Source: UBA1876 sp003446665
GTDB lineage: Bacteria; Synergistota; Synergistia; Synergistales; Thermovirgaceae
Reading direction: 5' to 3'
DNA length: 64,000 bases
Assembly (NCBI GenBank): GCA_040616305.1
Contig: CP159918.1
Coordinates: 310,001 to 374,000, forward strand
Shown: one piece after another, positions 1 through 8,420 of the stretch
How the letters are laid out: every line of letters begins with the position of its first letter
Numbering within the stretch: position 1 is the stretch's first letter
Notes under the pieces: generated by a model
What the model saw: the letters and a program-made list of their open reading frames with translations, nothing else
What the model was told of the DNA's origin: nothing
Database searches by the model: none
Position numbers and translations under genes: made by a program

Positions 1-638
1 GTGCTTCCAAGGGCGGCGCCAAGGTTGAAAAGGGAGGAATCCAGATTTGGGTCGAGTTCCAGTGCTTTTCTATAGTGCCGGATGGCTTCCTCGTAGCGTT
101 TCATCCTGCCGAGAATTACACCTGACCGGTGCCACGCGTCGGGAAACTCCGGCGCCAGTTCGTTTACTTTCTGAAAGCTCTCCAGTGCCCTGGCGTCGTC
201 ACCGAGTTTCTCCAGGGCGTTACCGAGGTTGTAGTAAAGGGCGGCGTTTCGCGGGTCGAGGGCAAGTCCCCTTTCGAGGATGCCGATTGCTTCTTCGTAT
301 CTGCCCTGCTCGTTCATGACGGTCGCCAGGTTCAGGTAAGAGCCGGTGTAATCCGGTTTCAGTCGTATGGTCTCGAGGTAGCTTTCTTCTGCCTGACGCG
401 GCATGCCCAGTTTCTGATATGCCACGCCGAGGTTGTAGAAAGCGGCCGCCGACTCAGGGTCCGCCTTGGCTGCGAGCCTGAACGCGGCAGCGGCCTTCTC
501 GTAATCTCCCTGTTCGGCCGCCTGTGCTCCGAGCTTGATGTATTCTTCGGCGGAAGCGGCCGAAACGGCATTGGAGAAAGCAAAAAGCGAGAAAAGCATC
601 AAAACTACAAAAGCTGAGATTTTTCTGAAAGGACACAA
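1..638 (-). CDS. Exported TPR-repeat protein, C-terminus cut by window edge
   Basis: The minus strand reads open from a TTG at 636-638 to the window edge. The TTG is preceded by an AGAAGGTG ribosome site about 9 bases upstream. The product starts MCPFRKISAF, followed by a hydrophobic stretch ending near SAASAEE, which looks like a signal peptide. It continues as tandem tetratricopeptide repeats of about 34 residues, for example RYEEAIRHYRKALELDPN near the edge. TPR proteins are protein-interaction scaffolds, and the partner cannot be told from the sequence. A second exported TPR protein of similar style lies at 48243-49421. The C-terminal part is outside the window, so total length is unknown. 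The TTG start is my choice; no ATG in frame gives a better signal peptide. Confidence 0.75.
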   Translation of the reverse strand, partial: MCPFRKISAFVVLMLFSLFAFSNAVSAASAEEYIKLGAQAAEQGDYEKAAAAFRLAAKADPESAAAFYNLGVAYQKLGMPRQAEESYLETIRLKPDYTGSYLNLATVMNEQGRYEEAIGILERGLALDPRNAALYYNLGNALEKLGDDARALESFQKVNELAPEFPDAWHRSGVILGRMKRYEEAIRHYRKALELDPNLDSSLFNLGAALGS

Positions 639-780
639 GGGGGGCACCTTCTTTCACGAGCTCGAAATTTTTTGCGCACTATCTGTAAGGGTTTTCGTAC
701 CCCACAGGTGTTACCTGGAAAGAGGGTATGTCTTAATAGCCTGTGCAGGTTTGCTCTGAAGCGCAAGGTCCAAAAAGAAC

Positions 781-803
781 ACTGCGGCCAAAAAGGCCGC
801 AGT
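781..803 (-). terminator. Intrinsic terminator after the PDZ protein gene
   Basis: A perfect 9-bp stem (781-789 with 795-803) with an A5/T5 loop lies just past the stop of the minus-strand gene at 818. On the minus strand the stem is followed by a T-rich tract at about 771-777. This is a typical Rho-independent terminator separating the PDZ gene from the TPR gene downstream. Confidence 0.75.
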
Positions 804-817
804 GGAGAACCTGACTG

Positions 818-1687
818 TTATTCATAAGATTCCATAAAAGCCTCGGCATTGAAAAGCGCGACAAAGGCCTTGCCTCTTGAGTGGAGCATGGACTTGTAAA
901 ACGATTTGTATCCACCGGGCAGAGACTCAAACTGTCGAATCCAGTTTTCCTCCCATTCCGCGGTGCGGGGGACCTGTCTTTCGCTGAAGGCCGCCCGCTT
1001 TGTCCCGGCGGGGATGTAGCCCTTCGAGAGGTCGTCCTGAAGCGCCCTTGCGGCGAAGATGCTGATGCCTGCCGCTGAAATGAAATGCTTCCTGGCCTTT
1101 GCCAGCTCAAGACCCGCTTTTTCCGGTATATATGCAGGGATTTCCGTAGCGATCATTTCGTTTTTTGCGGATTGGAACAGCTTGCAGGCCTCGTCGAAAA
1201 CCTTTTTTCTTTCTTCGTTTATTCCCTCGAGATACGAGGTTCTCACGATTTCATGTATCTTTTCCCAGGCGCTTTCGCATTTGGCCCAGTCCGTTTCCAG
1301 TGTTTTCCGTGTTTGGTCGAAAGCGATGCGGTCTTGAAATTCGAGACTTTTTTTCATCCATATCATGATGACCTTACCTGAACGTTCGACCTTCAGGAGG
1401 GCCGAGCCGCCATTGGCCTGTAGCCTGCCCAAATAGTCCTGGAAGGTTTCGGGCGCGGTCTTTGTCAGCGGCTTGAAGTCGGCTTCCCTGATGATATCGC
1501 CTGGCATCAGGCCGGAGTCGGAGGCGAAGGAACCTTCCTCAACGTCTGAAACCAAAAGCCCCCTGGGGTTCGGCTCTAAAACCAGCCCGCTCTCGGAGCC
1601 CGAGGCTGGTAATAGTGGTACTACCAGAAGAAAAACCGCAAAAACGAGAAGCGAACACCATTTCGAGGTCCTGGTTTGATCCTTCAT
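818..1687 (-). CDS. Exported PDZ-domain protein
   Basis: This 289-residue protein has an N-terminal signal peptide or anchor (residues about 10-30, rich in L, V and F). A PDZ-like module follows at about residues 38-112, with GLLVSDVEEGSFASDSGL and then PGDII, the carboxylate-binding-loop signature seen in HtrA, RseP and Ctp proteins. No protease domain follows. The rest (about 115-289) is mainly helical with no motif I recognise. It probably acts as a periplasmic or surface adaptor. The upstream amidohydrolase is on the same strand, 87 bases away, and a terminator follows directly. The specific function is unknown. Confidence 0.72.
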   Translation of the reverse strand: MKDQTRTSKWCSLLVFAVFLLVVPLLPASGSESGLVLEPNPRGLLVSDVEEGSFASDSGLMPGDIIREADFKPLTKTAPETFQDYLGRLQANGGSALLKVERSGKVIMIWMKKSLEFQDRIAFDQTRKTLETDWAKCESAWEKIHEIVRTSYLEGINEERKKVFDEACKLFQSAKNEMIATEIPAYIPEKAGLELAKARKHFISAAGISIFAARALQDDLSKGYIPAGTKRAAFSERQVPRTAEWEENWIRQFESLPGGYKSFYKSMLHSRGKAFVALFNAEAFMESYE

Positions 1688-1774
1688 GATATCATCTCCC
1701 TGCTCCGGAACATCCCTGGCTGTTTTTACCAGTATACCTTGAAATGCGAAAAGAAAAAGAAGGCCACGTCTTTT

Positions 1775-3397
1775 TCAAAAAGGAACTTTTTCCCAGTCGG
1801 AAAGGTCTCCGTGGGAAAGCTTTCCCCCCACGAAAGTCATTATCGGACGAACCTTCCTGAGCTCGTGGGCAGGGGTCGAAAAAATATTCCTGTCGAGCAC
1901 TGCGAAATCCGCCGACTTACCCTTTTCAATCGAGCCGAAACGGCGTTCCTTTCTTACGGCTCGCCACGGGTTTATCGTATAAAGAGTCAGGGCTTCTTCG
2001 ATGGTCAGTTTCTGTCGGGGAAGCCATCCACCCTCTGGCTTCATATCGTCGTCGGTGCGTTCGACAGCTGCCCAGATACCACGCCAGGGATTCGTGGGTT
2101 CCACCGGGGCGTCGCTTGAAGCAGACAGAAGCAAACCCTTTTCGAGCATGCTTTTCCACGCATAGGCCCAGGTGAGCCTTTCCTTGCCGATTCTTGGTTC
2201 CGCTATGTGGATGTCACTCGGTACGAAGACGGGCTGGATATCGCAAACCGCCCCCAGACGGGCCAGACGGTCCATCTGGTCGGGCCTGCAGATCTGAGCA
2301 TGGATCAGCCTGTGACTGAGTCCGCCCGGAAGGGGACCAAGGTTTTCCAGCGACTCGAGAGCGCCGATGAACTGGTCGATGGCCGCATCGCCTATGGCGT
2401 GGATTTGAGCCTGAATGCCCTTTTGGTGAGTTACCATCAGCTTTCGGCGTAGTGTTTCGTGATCCATGTTGAGTATGCCCCGTGTCGAGGGTTCGTCTAC
2501 ATACGGGAAAGACATGGCCGCCGTTCTTCCACCGAGAGAACCATCGAGGAAAAATTTTCTCCCGCCATAGCTCAGCCAGTCATTGCCGTCGCCGGATTTC
2601 TCCCAGCCTTTGATGTCCTCGTCGCTGTAAAGCCGGACCCGAAGGGGAAGCGCTCCCCTTGCGACAAGTGAACGGTAGGCTTCTATATTCTCTTCCAGTC
2701 CGTAGGAAGCAGCGCTGCAGGCGTTTACGGCCGTGATTCCCTCGGCGGCGAGGCGCGCCATGGTTTGCCGTAGCGCCTCTTCCTCGGCTTTCCCCTCGTA
2801 CATGGTTTTTTTCATGGCCTCGACGACGGGTTTGGCGGCGTCTTCCAGCAAAGTGCCGGTCATTTTACCCATACCGTTTCTGTGAACGCCCGGCCCCGTC
2901 ATATCGGCGGAAAGTCCTGCTGCCTGCAGGGCTTTGGAATTCACGACGTGTATATGGGCACAGATTCGCAGAAGCAGGACAGGGTTCGGTATGCCAAGCT
3001 CGTCCAGTTCTTCCATGGTGGGGAGTCTTCCATCGGGCCATCTTGAGTTGTCGAAACCAACGCCGTAGATCCATTCGTTTTGTTCCGCAAGGGCTGCATG
3101 TTGTCTTACAAGCTCCAGGAGATGTTCCCTTGAACGGGCTTCATGAAGGGAAAGGGCCGTTTCCTGCCGGGACAGGGCCGTCAGATGCAGATGGGCATCG
3201 GTCATCCCGGGGATGACGGAAACGCCTTCCGCGTCAAAACGGAGGGCTTCTTTCGCTCCGGGCAAGGAGTGGATTTCTTCCGTGCTGCCTGCGGCCTTTA
3301 TGGTATCTCCTCCTATGAGAAGGGCCTCGGCAAAGGGTCGTTCGGGGTTACCTGTCCATATAGATGCTCCAGTGATTAATAAATTCCGGTTTTCCAT
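1775..3397 (-). CDS. Amidohydrolase family protein (YtcJ-like, amidohydrolase 3)
   Basis: The 540-residue length is typical of the YtcJ/amidohydrolase-3 group. Metal-binding signatures are visible: DAHLHL near residue 65, HAIGDAAID in the middle (about 340), and SSDAPVEPTNPW near 425-435 carrying the late aspartate. The C-terminal region ENGKSADFAVLDRN-style segment (here KGKSADFAVLDRN) forms the small beta sandwich usual in metal-dependent hydrolases such as imidazolonepropionase and dihydroorotase. No signal peptide is seen, so it is cytoplasmic. The substrate is not predictable; the family hydrolyses cyclic amides, ureas and N-acyl compounds. It is transcribed divergently from kamA across a 256-base AT-rich region, so a link to amino-acid catabolism is possible but not shown. 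Confidence 0.85.
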   Translation of the reverse strand: MENRNLLITGASIWTGNPERPFAEALLIGGDTIKAAGSTEEIHSLPGAKEALRFDAEGVSVIPGMTDAHLHLTALSRQETALSLHEARSREHLLELVRQHAALAEQNEWIYGVGFDNSRWPDGRLPTMEELDELGIPNPVLLLRICAHIHVVNSKALQAAGLSADMTGPGVHRNGMGKMTGTLLEDAAKPVVEAMKKTMYEGKAEEEALRQTMARLAAEGITAVNACSAASYGLEENIEAYRSLVARGALPLRVRLYSDEDIKGWEKSGDGNDWLSYGGRKFFLDGSLGGRTAAMSFPYVDEPSTRGILNMDHETLRRKLMVTHQKGIQAQIHAIGDAAIDQFIGALESLENLGPLPGGLSHRLIHAQICRPDQMDRLARLGAVCDIQPVFVPSDIHIAEPRIGKERLTWAYAWKSMLEKGLLLSASSDAPVEPTNPWRGIWAAVERTDDDMKPEGGWLPRQKLTIEEALTLYTINPWRAVRKERRFGSIEKGKSADFAVLDRNIFSTPAHELRKVRPIMTFVGGKLSHGDLSDWEKVPF

Positions 3398-3537
3398 GAT
3401 GCACCTCCAAATTCCCGACGTGTTCTGGCTGTGTCAATAATATCCCATAACGGACACCGCGAGGGGAAACTAAAAGTTTCCAAATAAGAAATATTTTTAC
3501 GTATACAAACATAAAATATAGCAGGAAGAAAAAACAG

Positions 3538-3565
3538 TTGACAAACTAAAGTTTTGGGGTAAAGT
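3538..3565 (+). promoter_or_regulatory. Sigma-70 type promoter for kamA operon
   Basis: A consensus -35 TTGACA at 3538-3543 is followed after 16 bases by TAAAGT at 3560-3565, in the AT-rich divergent region 89 bases before the kamA start. The gap 3398-3653 holds nothing else that I recognise. Confidence 0.6.
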
Positions 3566-3653
3566 GTTTTCTAAACAATTAGACATATTAGCATTTTGAA
3601 TTACCTTCTGGAAGTTTGGTGGATCTTGTCGCCTTTCAAAGGAGTGTTGCCTT

Positions 3654-4922
3654 ATGAGGAACTACAGGAATATTCCCCTGTGGAAGGATGTAACGGAGGC
3701 CGAGTGGAACGACTGGAAGTGGCAGATATCCAACCGTATTACCACGGTGGAGCAGCTACGGCAGGTCATCGAGATGACCGATGAAGAAGCCGACCAGGTG
3801 GAGCGGAGCCTCAAGAAGCTTCGGATGGCCATAACGCCTTACTACGCCTCCCTGATGGATCCCAAGGATCCCACCTGTCCGGTGCGCAAGCAGGCGGTAC
3901 CGACGCTTCCTGAGACGAAGCTGTCTGCTGCCGACCTCCACGACCCGCTTCACGAGGACGTGGATTCACCTGTTCCGGGATTGACGCACCGTTATCCCGA
4001 CAGGGGTTTATTGCTACTAACGGACCAGTGCAGCATGTACTGCCGTCACTGCACGAGAAGGCGCAAGGCCGGGGAGACGGACAAGGCCTACACGGAGGAC
4101 CAGATCAAAAAGGGCATAGAATACATTCGCAACACGCCTACCTTCAGGGACGTGCTTTTGTCCGGAGGCGACCCCCTGACGGTGAACGAGGACATGCTCG
4201 AATGGGTAATCAGCGAGCTTGTGAAGATACCGCACGTGGACTTTGTTCGTATTGGTAGCCGCACGCCCGTGGTATGCCCGCAGCGGATCACCGACAAGCT
4301 TTGTTCCATGCTCCGGAAATATCACCCTATCTGGCTCAACACGCACTTCAACCACCCCAAGGAAGTGACGGAAGAGTCATCGAAGGCATGTGCGAAGCTT
4401 GCCGATGCCGGAATACCTCTTGGCAACCAGACGGTGTTGTTGAAAGGGGTCAACGACTGTCCCTACCTCATCCGTGAACTTAACCAGCGTCTTTTGAAGA
4501 TACGAGTGAACCCCTACTACATCTACCAGTGCGACCTTTCTGAAGGGATCGAGCACTTCAGGACCAGCGTAGGCAAGGGTATCCAGATCATGGAATACCT
4601 GAGGGGCCACACCACCGGCATGGCTCAGCCGTTATATATAGTGGACGCGCCCGGCGGTGGCGGCAAGATTCCCGTGGGCCCGAACTACGTGGTGAGTCGT
4701 TCGGACCGCAAGGTGATACTCCGCAACTACGAGGGAGTATTGACGGTTTACACCGAGCCGGACGACGACCGGAGCCATCCCGAGGAGCTCTACCACTGGG
4801 AGGAATACACGGCACGTCAGCGGAGCCTATCGCGCGAGGGCCTTATAAAGCTCTTCGAAGGCGAGGCCATATCCCTCGAACCAGCCGGGCTCGAAAGAAG
4901 AAAACGGGGGAAACACAAATAA
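3654..4922 (+). CDS. kamA: Lysine 2,3-aminomutase (radical SAM, PLP)
   Basis: The enzyme interconverts L-lysine and L-beta-lysine, the first step of anaerobic lysine fermentation or, with AblB, of N-acetyl-beta-lysine synthesis. The 422-residue length matches clostridial KamA. The radical SAM cluster motif CxxxCxxC is at Cys126, Cys130 and Cys133 (CSMYCRHCTRRR). The glycine-rich GGGGKIPVGPNY segment has the expected PLP lysine at about Lys338. The start is an ATG preceded by AAGGAG ten bases upstream. No ablB acetyltransferase, kamDE or kdd genes follow. Instead the stop overlaps the start of an M20 hydrolase by one base (TAATG), and a sodium symporter comes after. Known alternatives in the family are glutamate and arginine aminomutases, but the sequence looks most like KamA. 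Confidence 0.93.
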   Translation: MRNYRNIPLWKDVTEAEWNDWKWQISNRITTVEQLRQVIEMTDEEADQVERSLKKLRMAITPYYASLMDPKDPTCPVRKQAVPTLPETKLSAADLHDPLHEDVDSPVPGLTHRYPDRGLLLLTDQCSMYCRHCTRRRKAGETDKAYTEDQIKKGIEYIRNTPTFRDVLLSGGDPLTVNEDMLEWVISELVKIPHVDFVRIGSRTPVVCPQRITDKLCSMLRKYHPIWLNTHFNHPKEVTEESSKACAKLADAGIPLGNQTVLLKGVNDCPYLIRELNQRLLKIRVNPYYIYQCDLSEGIEHFRTSVGKGIQIMEYLRGHTTGMAQPLYIVDAPGGGGKIPVGPNYVVSRSDRKVILRNYEGVLTVYTEPDDDRSHPEELYHWEEYTARQRSLSREGLIKLFEGEAISLEPAGLERRKRGKHK

Positions 4923-6124
4923 TGGCTTCATTCGAGCTGGGTGAAATATCCGCGCTTCTCGCTGAGCTCGTGAGGATTCCTAGCCCGTATTTCAGCGAGG
5001 AGCAAGTCATGGAATTTGCCCATGGCTGGCTCCGTACCGCAGGTGTGCCAGCGGAGTTCCATCGCTTCCACGAGGAGCGGATCTTCGATTACAGGGGGGT
5101 CAACGTCGTTGGCAGCCTGGATGGAAGACAACCGGGACCGGTAATCGTGCTCAACGGCCATTTGGACACTGTCAGGCTTTGCGATGGGTGGAAGCGCGAT
5201 CCCTTCGCCGCGGAAGTAGAGGGTAGCCGGATGTACGGGCTGGGGGCTTGTGACATGAAATCCGGCTGTGCGGCGATAATGTTGGCTCTCGCGGCATTCG
5301 TGAAGGAGAAAAAACCTTTTCGGGGGCGGATCATCTATAGCCTTGTTTGCGACGAAGAAGGTCCCTTCGGTCTCGGTACGGACGCGCTGATAATGGACGG
5401 CCTGATTCCCCTTGAATCCGACGTGGCGGTAATTACCGAACCAAGCAGCGCCTTTTCCGATGTCGCTTTCCCGAGCCTTTGCCTTGGAGCTAGGGGAGGC
5501 TGGAACTACACGGTTCATGTCCGGGGGAAATCGGCCCACGGGGCAAAACCGGAACTGGGGATAAACGCTGTAAGCGAAGCGGCCAGGATACTTCTGGAAC
5601 TCGAAAAGACGGAAATGCCCTACCACGAAAAACTCGGGAAGGGATCGTTGTGCTGCGTTGACTTTCATGGGGGAGGCGCGGCTCTTTCCGTTCCGGACAA
5701 GGCTTTTTTCAGCGTCTTCAGGCACGTCGTCGTAGGGGAAACCAAAGAAACCGTGCAAAAGGAAGCCGAGCAAGCCATTGAGCGTGCCGGAAGCAGGGCG
5801 AAAGCGCAAGTCAAATTCCGGGAAGCGCCTCACGAACAGTGTGACGGCTTTCCCGCCTACGTGCTGGCCGAAGACGATCCTTACGCCGTAGATATGAAGG
5901 CTTCCATGGAAGCCGTAACAGGCAAGACGCCGGCCATAAGCTATTTCGCCAGCGTGGGTGACTTCTGTTACACGGGAGGGAGGCTGGGCATACCCACCCT
6001 CGTGGCGGGTCCGGCGGGAGGTAATTTCCACGGAGCCGACGAGTACGTGGAACTGGACACCGTAGTGGCTACGACCCGATTTTTGTTCGACTTCCTGTGC
6101 AGGGTAACGGGAAAGGAGGGGTAA
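4922..6124 (+). CDS. M20-family metallohydrolase (YgeY-like)
   Basis: This 400-residue protein has the di-zinc M20 signatures: GHLDT with the first metal histidine at about His80, GACDMKSG with the bridging aspartate about 33 residues later, and CDEEG with the catalytic and metal glutamates. A dimerisation lid domain follows, with RGKSAHGAKPELGINA. It resembles the YgeY group often found near amino-acid and purine catabolism genes. The start codon overlaps the kamA stop, so the two are probably translationally coupled. This suggests hydrolysis of an N-acyl or peptide substrate related to lysine or beta-lysine, which is an inference. The substrate is not visible from sequence. Confidence 0.85.
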   Translation: MASFELGEISALLAELVRIPSPYFSEEQVMEFAHGWLRTAGVPAEFHRFHEERIFDYRGVNVVGSLDGRQPGPVIVLNGHLDTVRLCDGWKRDPFAAEVEGSRMYGLGACDMKSGCAAIMLALAAFVKEKKPFRGRIIYSLVCDEEGPFGLGTDALIMDGLIPLESDVAVITEPSSAFSDVAFPSLCLGARGGWNYTVHVRGKSAHGAKPELGINAVSEAARILLELEKTEMPYHEKLGKGSLCCVDFHGGGAALSVPDKAFFSVFRHVVVGETKETVQKEAEQAIERAGSRAKAQVKFREAPHEQCDGFPAYVLAEDDPYAVDMKASMEAVTGKTPAISYFASVGDFCYTGGRLGIPTLVAGPAGGNFHGADEYVELDTVVATTRFLFDFLCRVTGKEG

Positions 6125-6242
6125 GACCAGGGATTGAAGAAGATGTGATTAGATAGCTGATGGGTGAAAGTTTAAAAAGTCTCCGTAGCCGGGTCTGGCC
6201 CGGGGAAAAGAATGCCAGTTAAAGAAAAAAGGGGGGAGCACC

Positions 6243-7703
6243 ATGCAACTGCATGCCCTGGATTTGATCGTCGTCATACTTTATTTCGCATCACTTCTTT
6301 CTATTGGCTACTACATCATGAAACAGGCTCAAAAGGGTAAGGAAAACGAATCTTTCCTGGCGGCCGACAGGAACATGGGGTTGATACGGACCACGGGATC
6401 CTGTGCGGCCACGGACATTGGAGGAGGTTTCAGCATAGCCATGGGCGGCCTGGGGTTCAGCATCGGGATCTCCGGATCCTGGCTGATAGGGGTTTCAGGC
6501 CTGAGCGCCGTTCTGGCGGCGTTTTTCTTGGCGCCAAAGATAAAACGCTGGTCCGACAAGGTCAAGGGGCTCACCACCGGTGACCTGTTCGAATACAGGT
6601 TTGACAAGAAAACAGGCATGGTAGCCGCCATTCTGATAGGCCTGTCCTGGTGGACCTTCGTGGGCGGACAGGTGATTGCCGGGGCGAAACTCGTGGCCGG
6701 AACCATAGGTTTTCCCGTTACCATGACTATCATCATCGCGGGCATCATCATACTGGCCTACACGGCCATGGGGGGCCTGAAAGCCGTAATGACGCTCGAC
6801 GTCTACCAGTTGGTGATTCTCTTTGTGGGCGTCATATTCATCCTTGTACCCCTGGGGCTCAAGGAGGTCGGCGGATATGGGGCGCTTATGGAAAAGCTCG
6901 CCGCCGATCCCGAAACGGCGAACCTGACGAAGTGGGATGCAGTGGATTGGAAGACGGCCATAGGATGGTTTTTGTCCATTTTCCCGGTTTGGTTCATTTC
7001 AATAGCCACCTTCCAGCGTGTCATTGCCGCCAAGGACGAAAGCACCGCCAAGTGGGGGATCTTCCTCACTGGATTTCCCATCGAATGGCCGCTTTTCGCC
7101 ATCGGAATGACGCTCGTGGGGCTTTTGGCGCACATCCTGATCCCGGGACTGGACGATCCGGAACTGGCGACGCCCATGATGATCGTGACGGTGCTTCCAA
7201 TAGGGCTTTCTGGTCTCGTGGTGGCGGCCTACATGGCGGCGGTGCTTTCCACGGCTGACTCCTGCCTCATGGGTTCTGTGGCCATTTTTACCAACGATAT
7301 CTACAGGAAGCTCATAAACCCCGATGCTACGGACGAACAGCTCATGAAGGTAAACCGCCTTGCCGTCTTGATCCTGGGGGCCCTTGCCATCGGGCTCGCT
7401 TACAGGATTCCGGTAGTAATAGACCTGGTACTTTACGCCTATACCTTCGGGGCGGCGGGGCTCTTTTTCCCCATGCTGGCCCTGCTTTTCTGGAAGCGGG
7501 CGACGGCCACGGGAGCCTTCTGGAGCATCATACTGGGCGGCGGGTCGGCTCTTGTGTGGTCGCTTATGGGTGATCCCGGCGGCTTCTCCGGTTCCTACAT
7601 AGGCTGGGCCGTTTCGTTCGTCGCCATAGTCGTCATTTCGCTGATGACAGAACATAGCGACCAGGAGAACGCGGCGTTGTTCCATGAAAAGAATGCCGCG
7701 TGA
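6243..7703 (+). CDS. Sodium:solute symporter (SSS family)
   Basis: This 486-residue integral membrane protein has about 13 predicted membrane segments. It carries SSS-family landmarks: the N-terminal ESFLAADRNMG loop, a GGFSIAMGGLG segment, RWSDKVKGLTTGDLFEYRF, and STADSCLMGSVAIFTNDIY in the middle, the region that contributes to the sodium site in PutP and vSGLT. The family imports amino acids, carboxylates, sugars or pantothenate with Na+. It lies 118 bases after the M20 gene on the same strand, with a GGGGGGAG ribosome site just before ATG. It probably imports the substrate of the kamA/M20 pathway. The gap contains a small GC-rich hairpin (around 6188-6203) that may tune expression. A strong terminator follows. 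Confidence 0.88.
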   Translation: MQLHALDLIVVILYFASLLSIGYYIMKQAQKGKENESFLAADRNMGLIRTTGSCAATDIGGGFSIAMGGLGFSIGISGSWLIGVSGLSAVLAAFFLAPKIKRWSDKVKGLTTGDLFEYRFDKKTGMVAAILIGLSWWTFVGGQVIAGAKLVAGTIGFPVTMTIIIAGIIILAYTAMGGLKAVMTLDVYQLVILFVGVIFILVPLGLKEVGGYGALMEKLAADPETANLTKWDAVDWKTAIGWFLSIFPVWFISIATFQRVIAAKDESTAKWGIFLTGFPIEWPLFAIGMTLVGLLAHILIPGLDDPELATPMMIVTVLPIGLSGLVVAAYMAAVLSTADSCLMGSVAIFTNDIYRKLINPDATDEQLMKVNRLAVLILGALAIGLAYRIPVVIDLVLYAYTFGAAGLFFPMLALLFWKRATATGAFWSIILGGGSALVWSLMGDPGGFSGSYIGWAVSFVAIVVISLMTEHSDQENAALFHEKNAA

Positions 7704-7725
7704 CGAAACAGACATCTGGAAAGCC

Positions 7726-7763
7726 GATAAAGAAGGGGCGGCAAAAGCCGCCCCTTCTTTATC
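7726..7763. terminator. Strong bidirectional terminator between convergent operons
   Basis: A perfect 17-bp stem (7726-7742 with 7747-7763) has an AAAA loop. The GC core is flanked by A/T-rich stem ends, so it can stop transcripts from both the symporter (plus) and the response regulator (minus, ends at 7785). Confidence 0.85.
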
Positions 7764-7784
7764 GCGCCTGAATGTGCCCCGGGA

Positions 7785-8420
7785 TCAGGAGTCGTGGTTT
7801 TCAGAAAGGCTGTACAAAAACATGGGCCGCCCCGGGTGTCCTTCCCTGTAAACGGGTTCCCTGGCGGTGATGCCGGACGCGACGAGGTGTTCCAGGTAAC
7901 GGTGGGCCGTCTGGTATGAGAGGCCCGTTACCTTGGCCACTTCCCGCGCCGTCGATTTTTCACCTTTTTTACAGTGGAGGGCATCAATAACCACTCGCAA
8001 GGTTTCGGGGTTGATGCCCTTGCCAAGGCTTTCTACGCCGGGCATTCGGCGGTATTGCGCGAGCCTGGCGTGCAGCGCTATTCTTGACGTGAAATCGGCG
8101 AGTCTCAGCGGTTTCAGTACGAAATCATCGGCACCGGCAAGGATGAGCTCCCTGGCTATTTCGGGATTTTCTTCTATGGTGAGCACCAGGATTACCACAT
8201 CTTTCGACAACGCCCTGGATTTTTTGATAACTTCCCTTCCGCTGATTTCGGGCATGTGATAATCCACCAGCAGGATGTCCACCTCTTTCCTGCGGACCCA
8301 ATCGAGGGCCTCTTGCCAGTTCGTCGAGGTGTGCATCTTCCAGCCCTGGCTTTCCGCCATGGCTTCGAGGGTGTAAAGGATCGAGGTGTCGTCGTCGATG
8401 GCTCCCAGGCTAACCGTCAT
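7785..8420 (-). CDS. Response regulator, CitB/DcuR-like, of the poly-gamma-glutamate operon
   Basis: The product has 211 residues. The receiver domain (about 1-120) has the acidic pair DDD near residue 10, phospho-acceptor Asp53 in LLVDYHMPEISG, and a lysine in VLKPL. The C-terminal part (about 145-211) looks like a winged helix-turn-helix with STAREVAKVTGLSYQTAHRYLEHL, as in CitB/DcuR regulators of dicarboxylate uptake. An in-frame extension upstream exists but overlaps the kinase gene. The ATG at 8420 forms an ATGA overlap with the kinase stop, so this start is preferred. Coupling to the kinase indicates a cognate pair. Its target is probably this operon, by inference. Confidence 0.85.
   Translation of the reverse strand: MTVSLGAIDDDTSILYTLEAMAESQGWKMHTSTNWQEALDWVRRKEVDILLVDYHMPEISGREVIKKSRALSKDVVILVLTIEENPEIARELILAGADDFVLKPLRLADFTSRIALHARLAQYRRMPGVESLGKGINPETLRVVIDALHCKKGEKSTAREVAKVTGLSYQTAHRYLEHLVASGITAREPVYREGHPGRPMFLYSLSENHDS

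Noticed and set aside
4928..6031. Long antisense frame over the M20 gene
   Set aside because: The opposite frame codes a complete M20 enzyme with all metal residues; the antisense frame has no domain and is a GC-codon shadow.
6125..6242. c-di-GMP or lysine riboswitch before the symporter
   Set aside because: Only a small GC hairpin is present; conserved core bases of those riboswitches are missing.
7726..7763. Mobile-element inverted repeat
   Set aside because: The stem sits between convergent gene ends with A/T flanks and fits a bidirectional terminator; no transposase is nearby.
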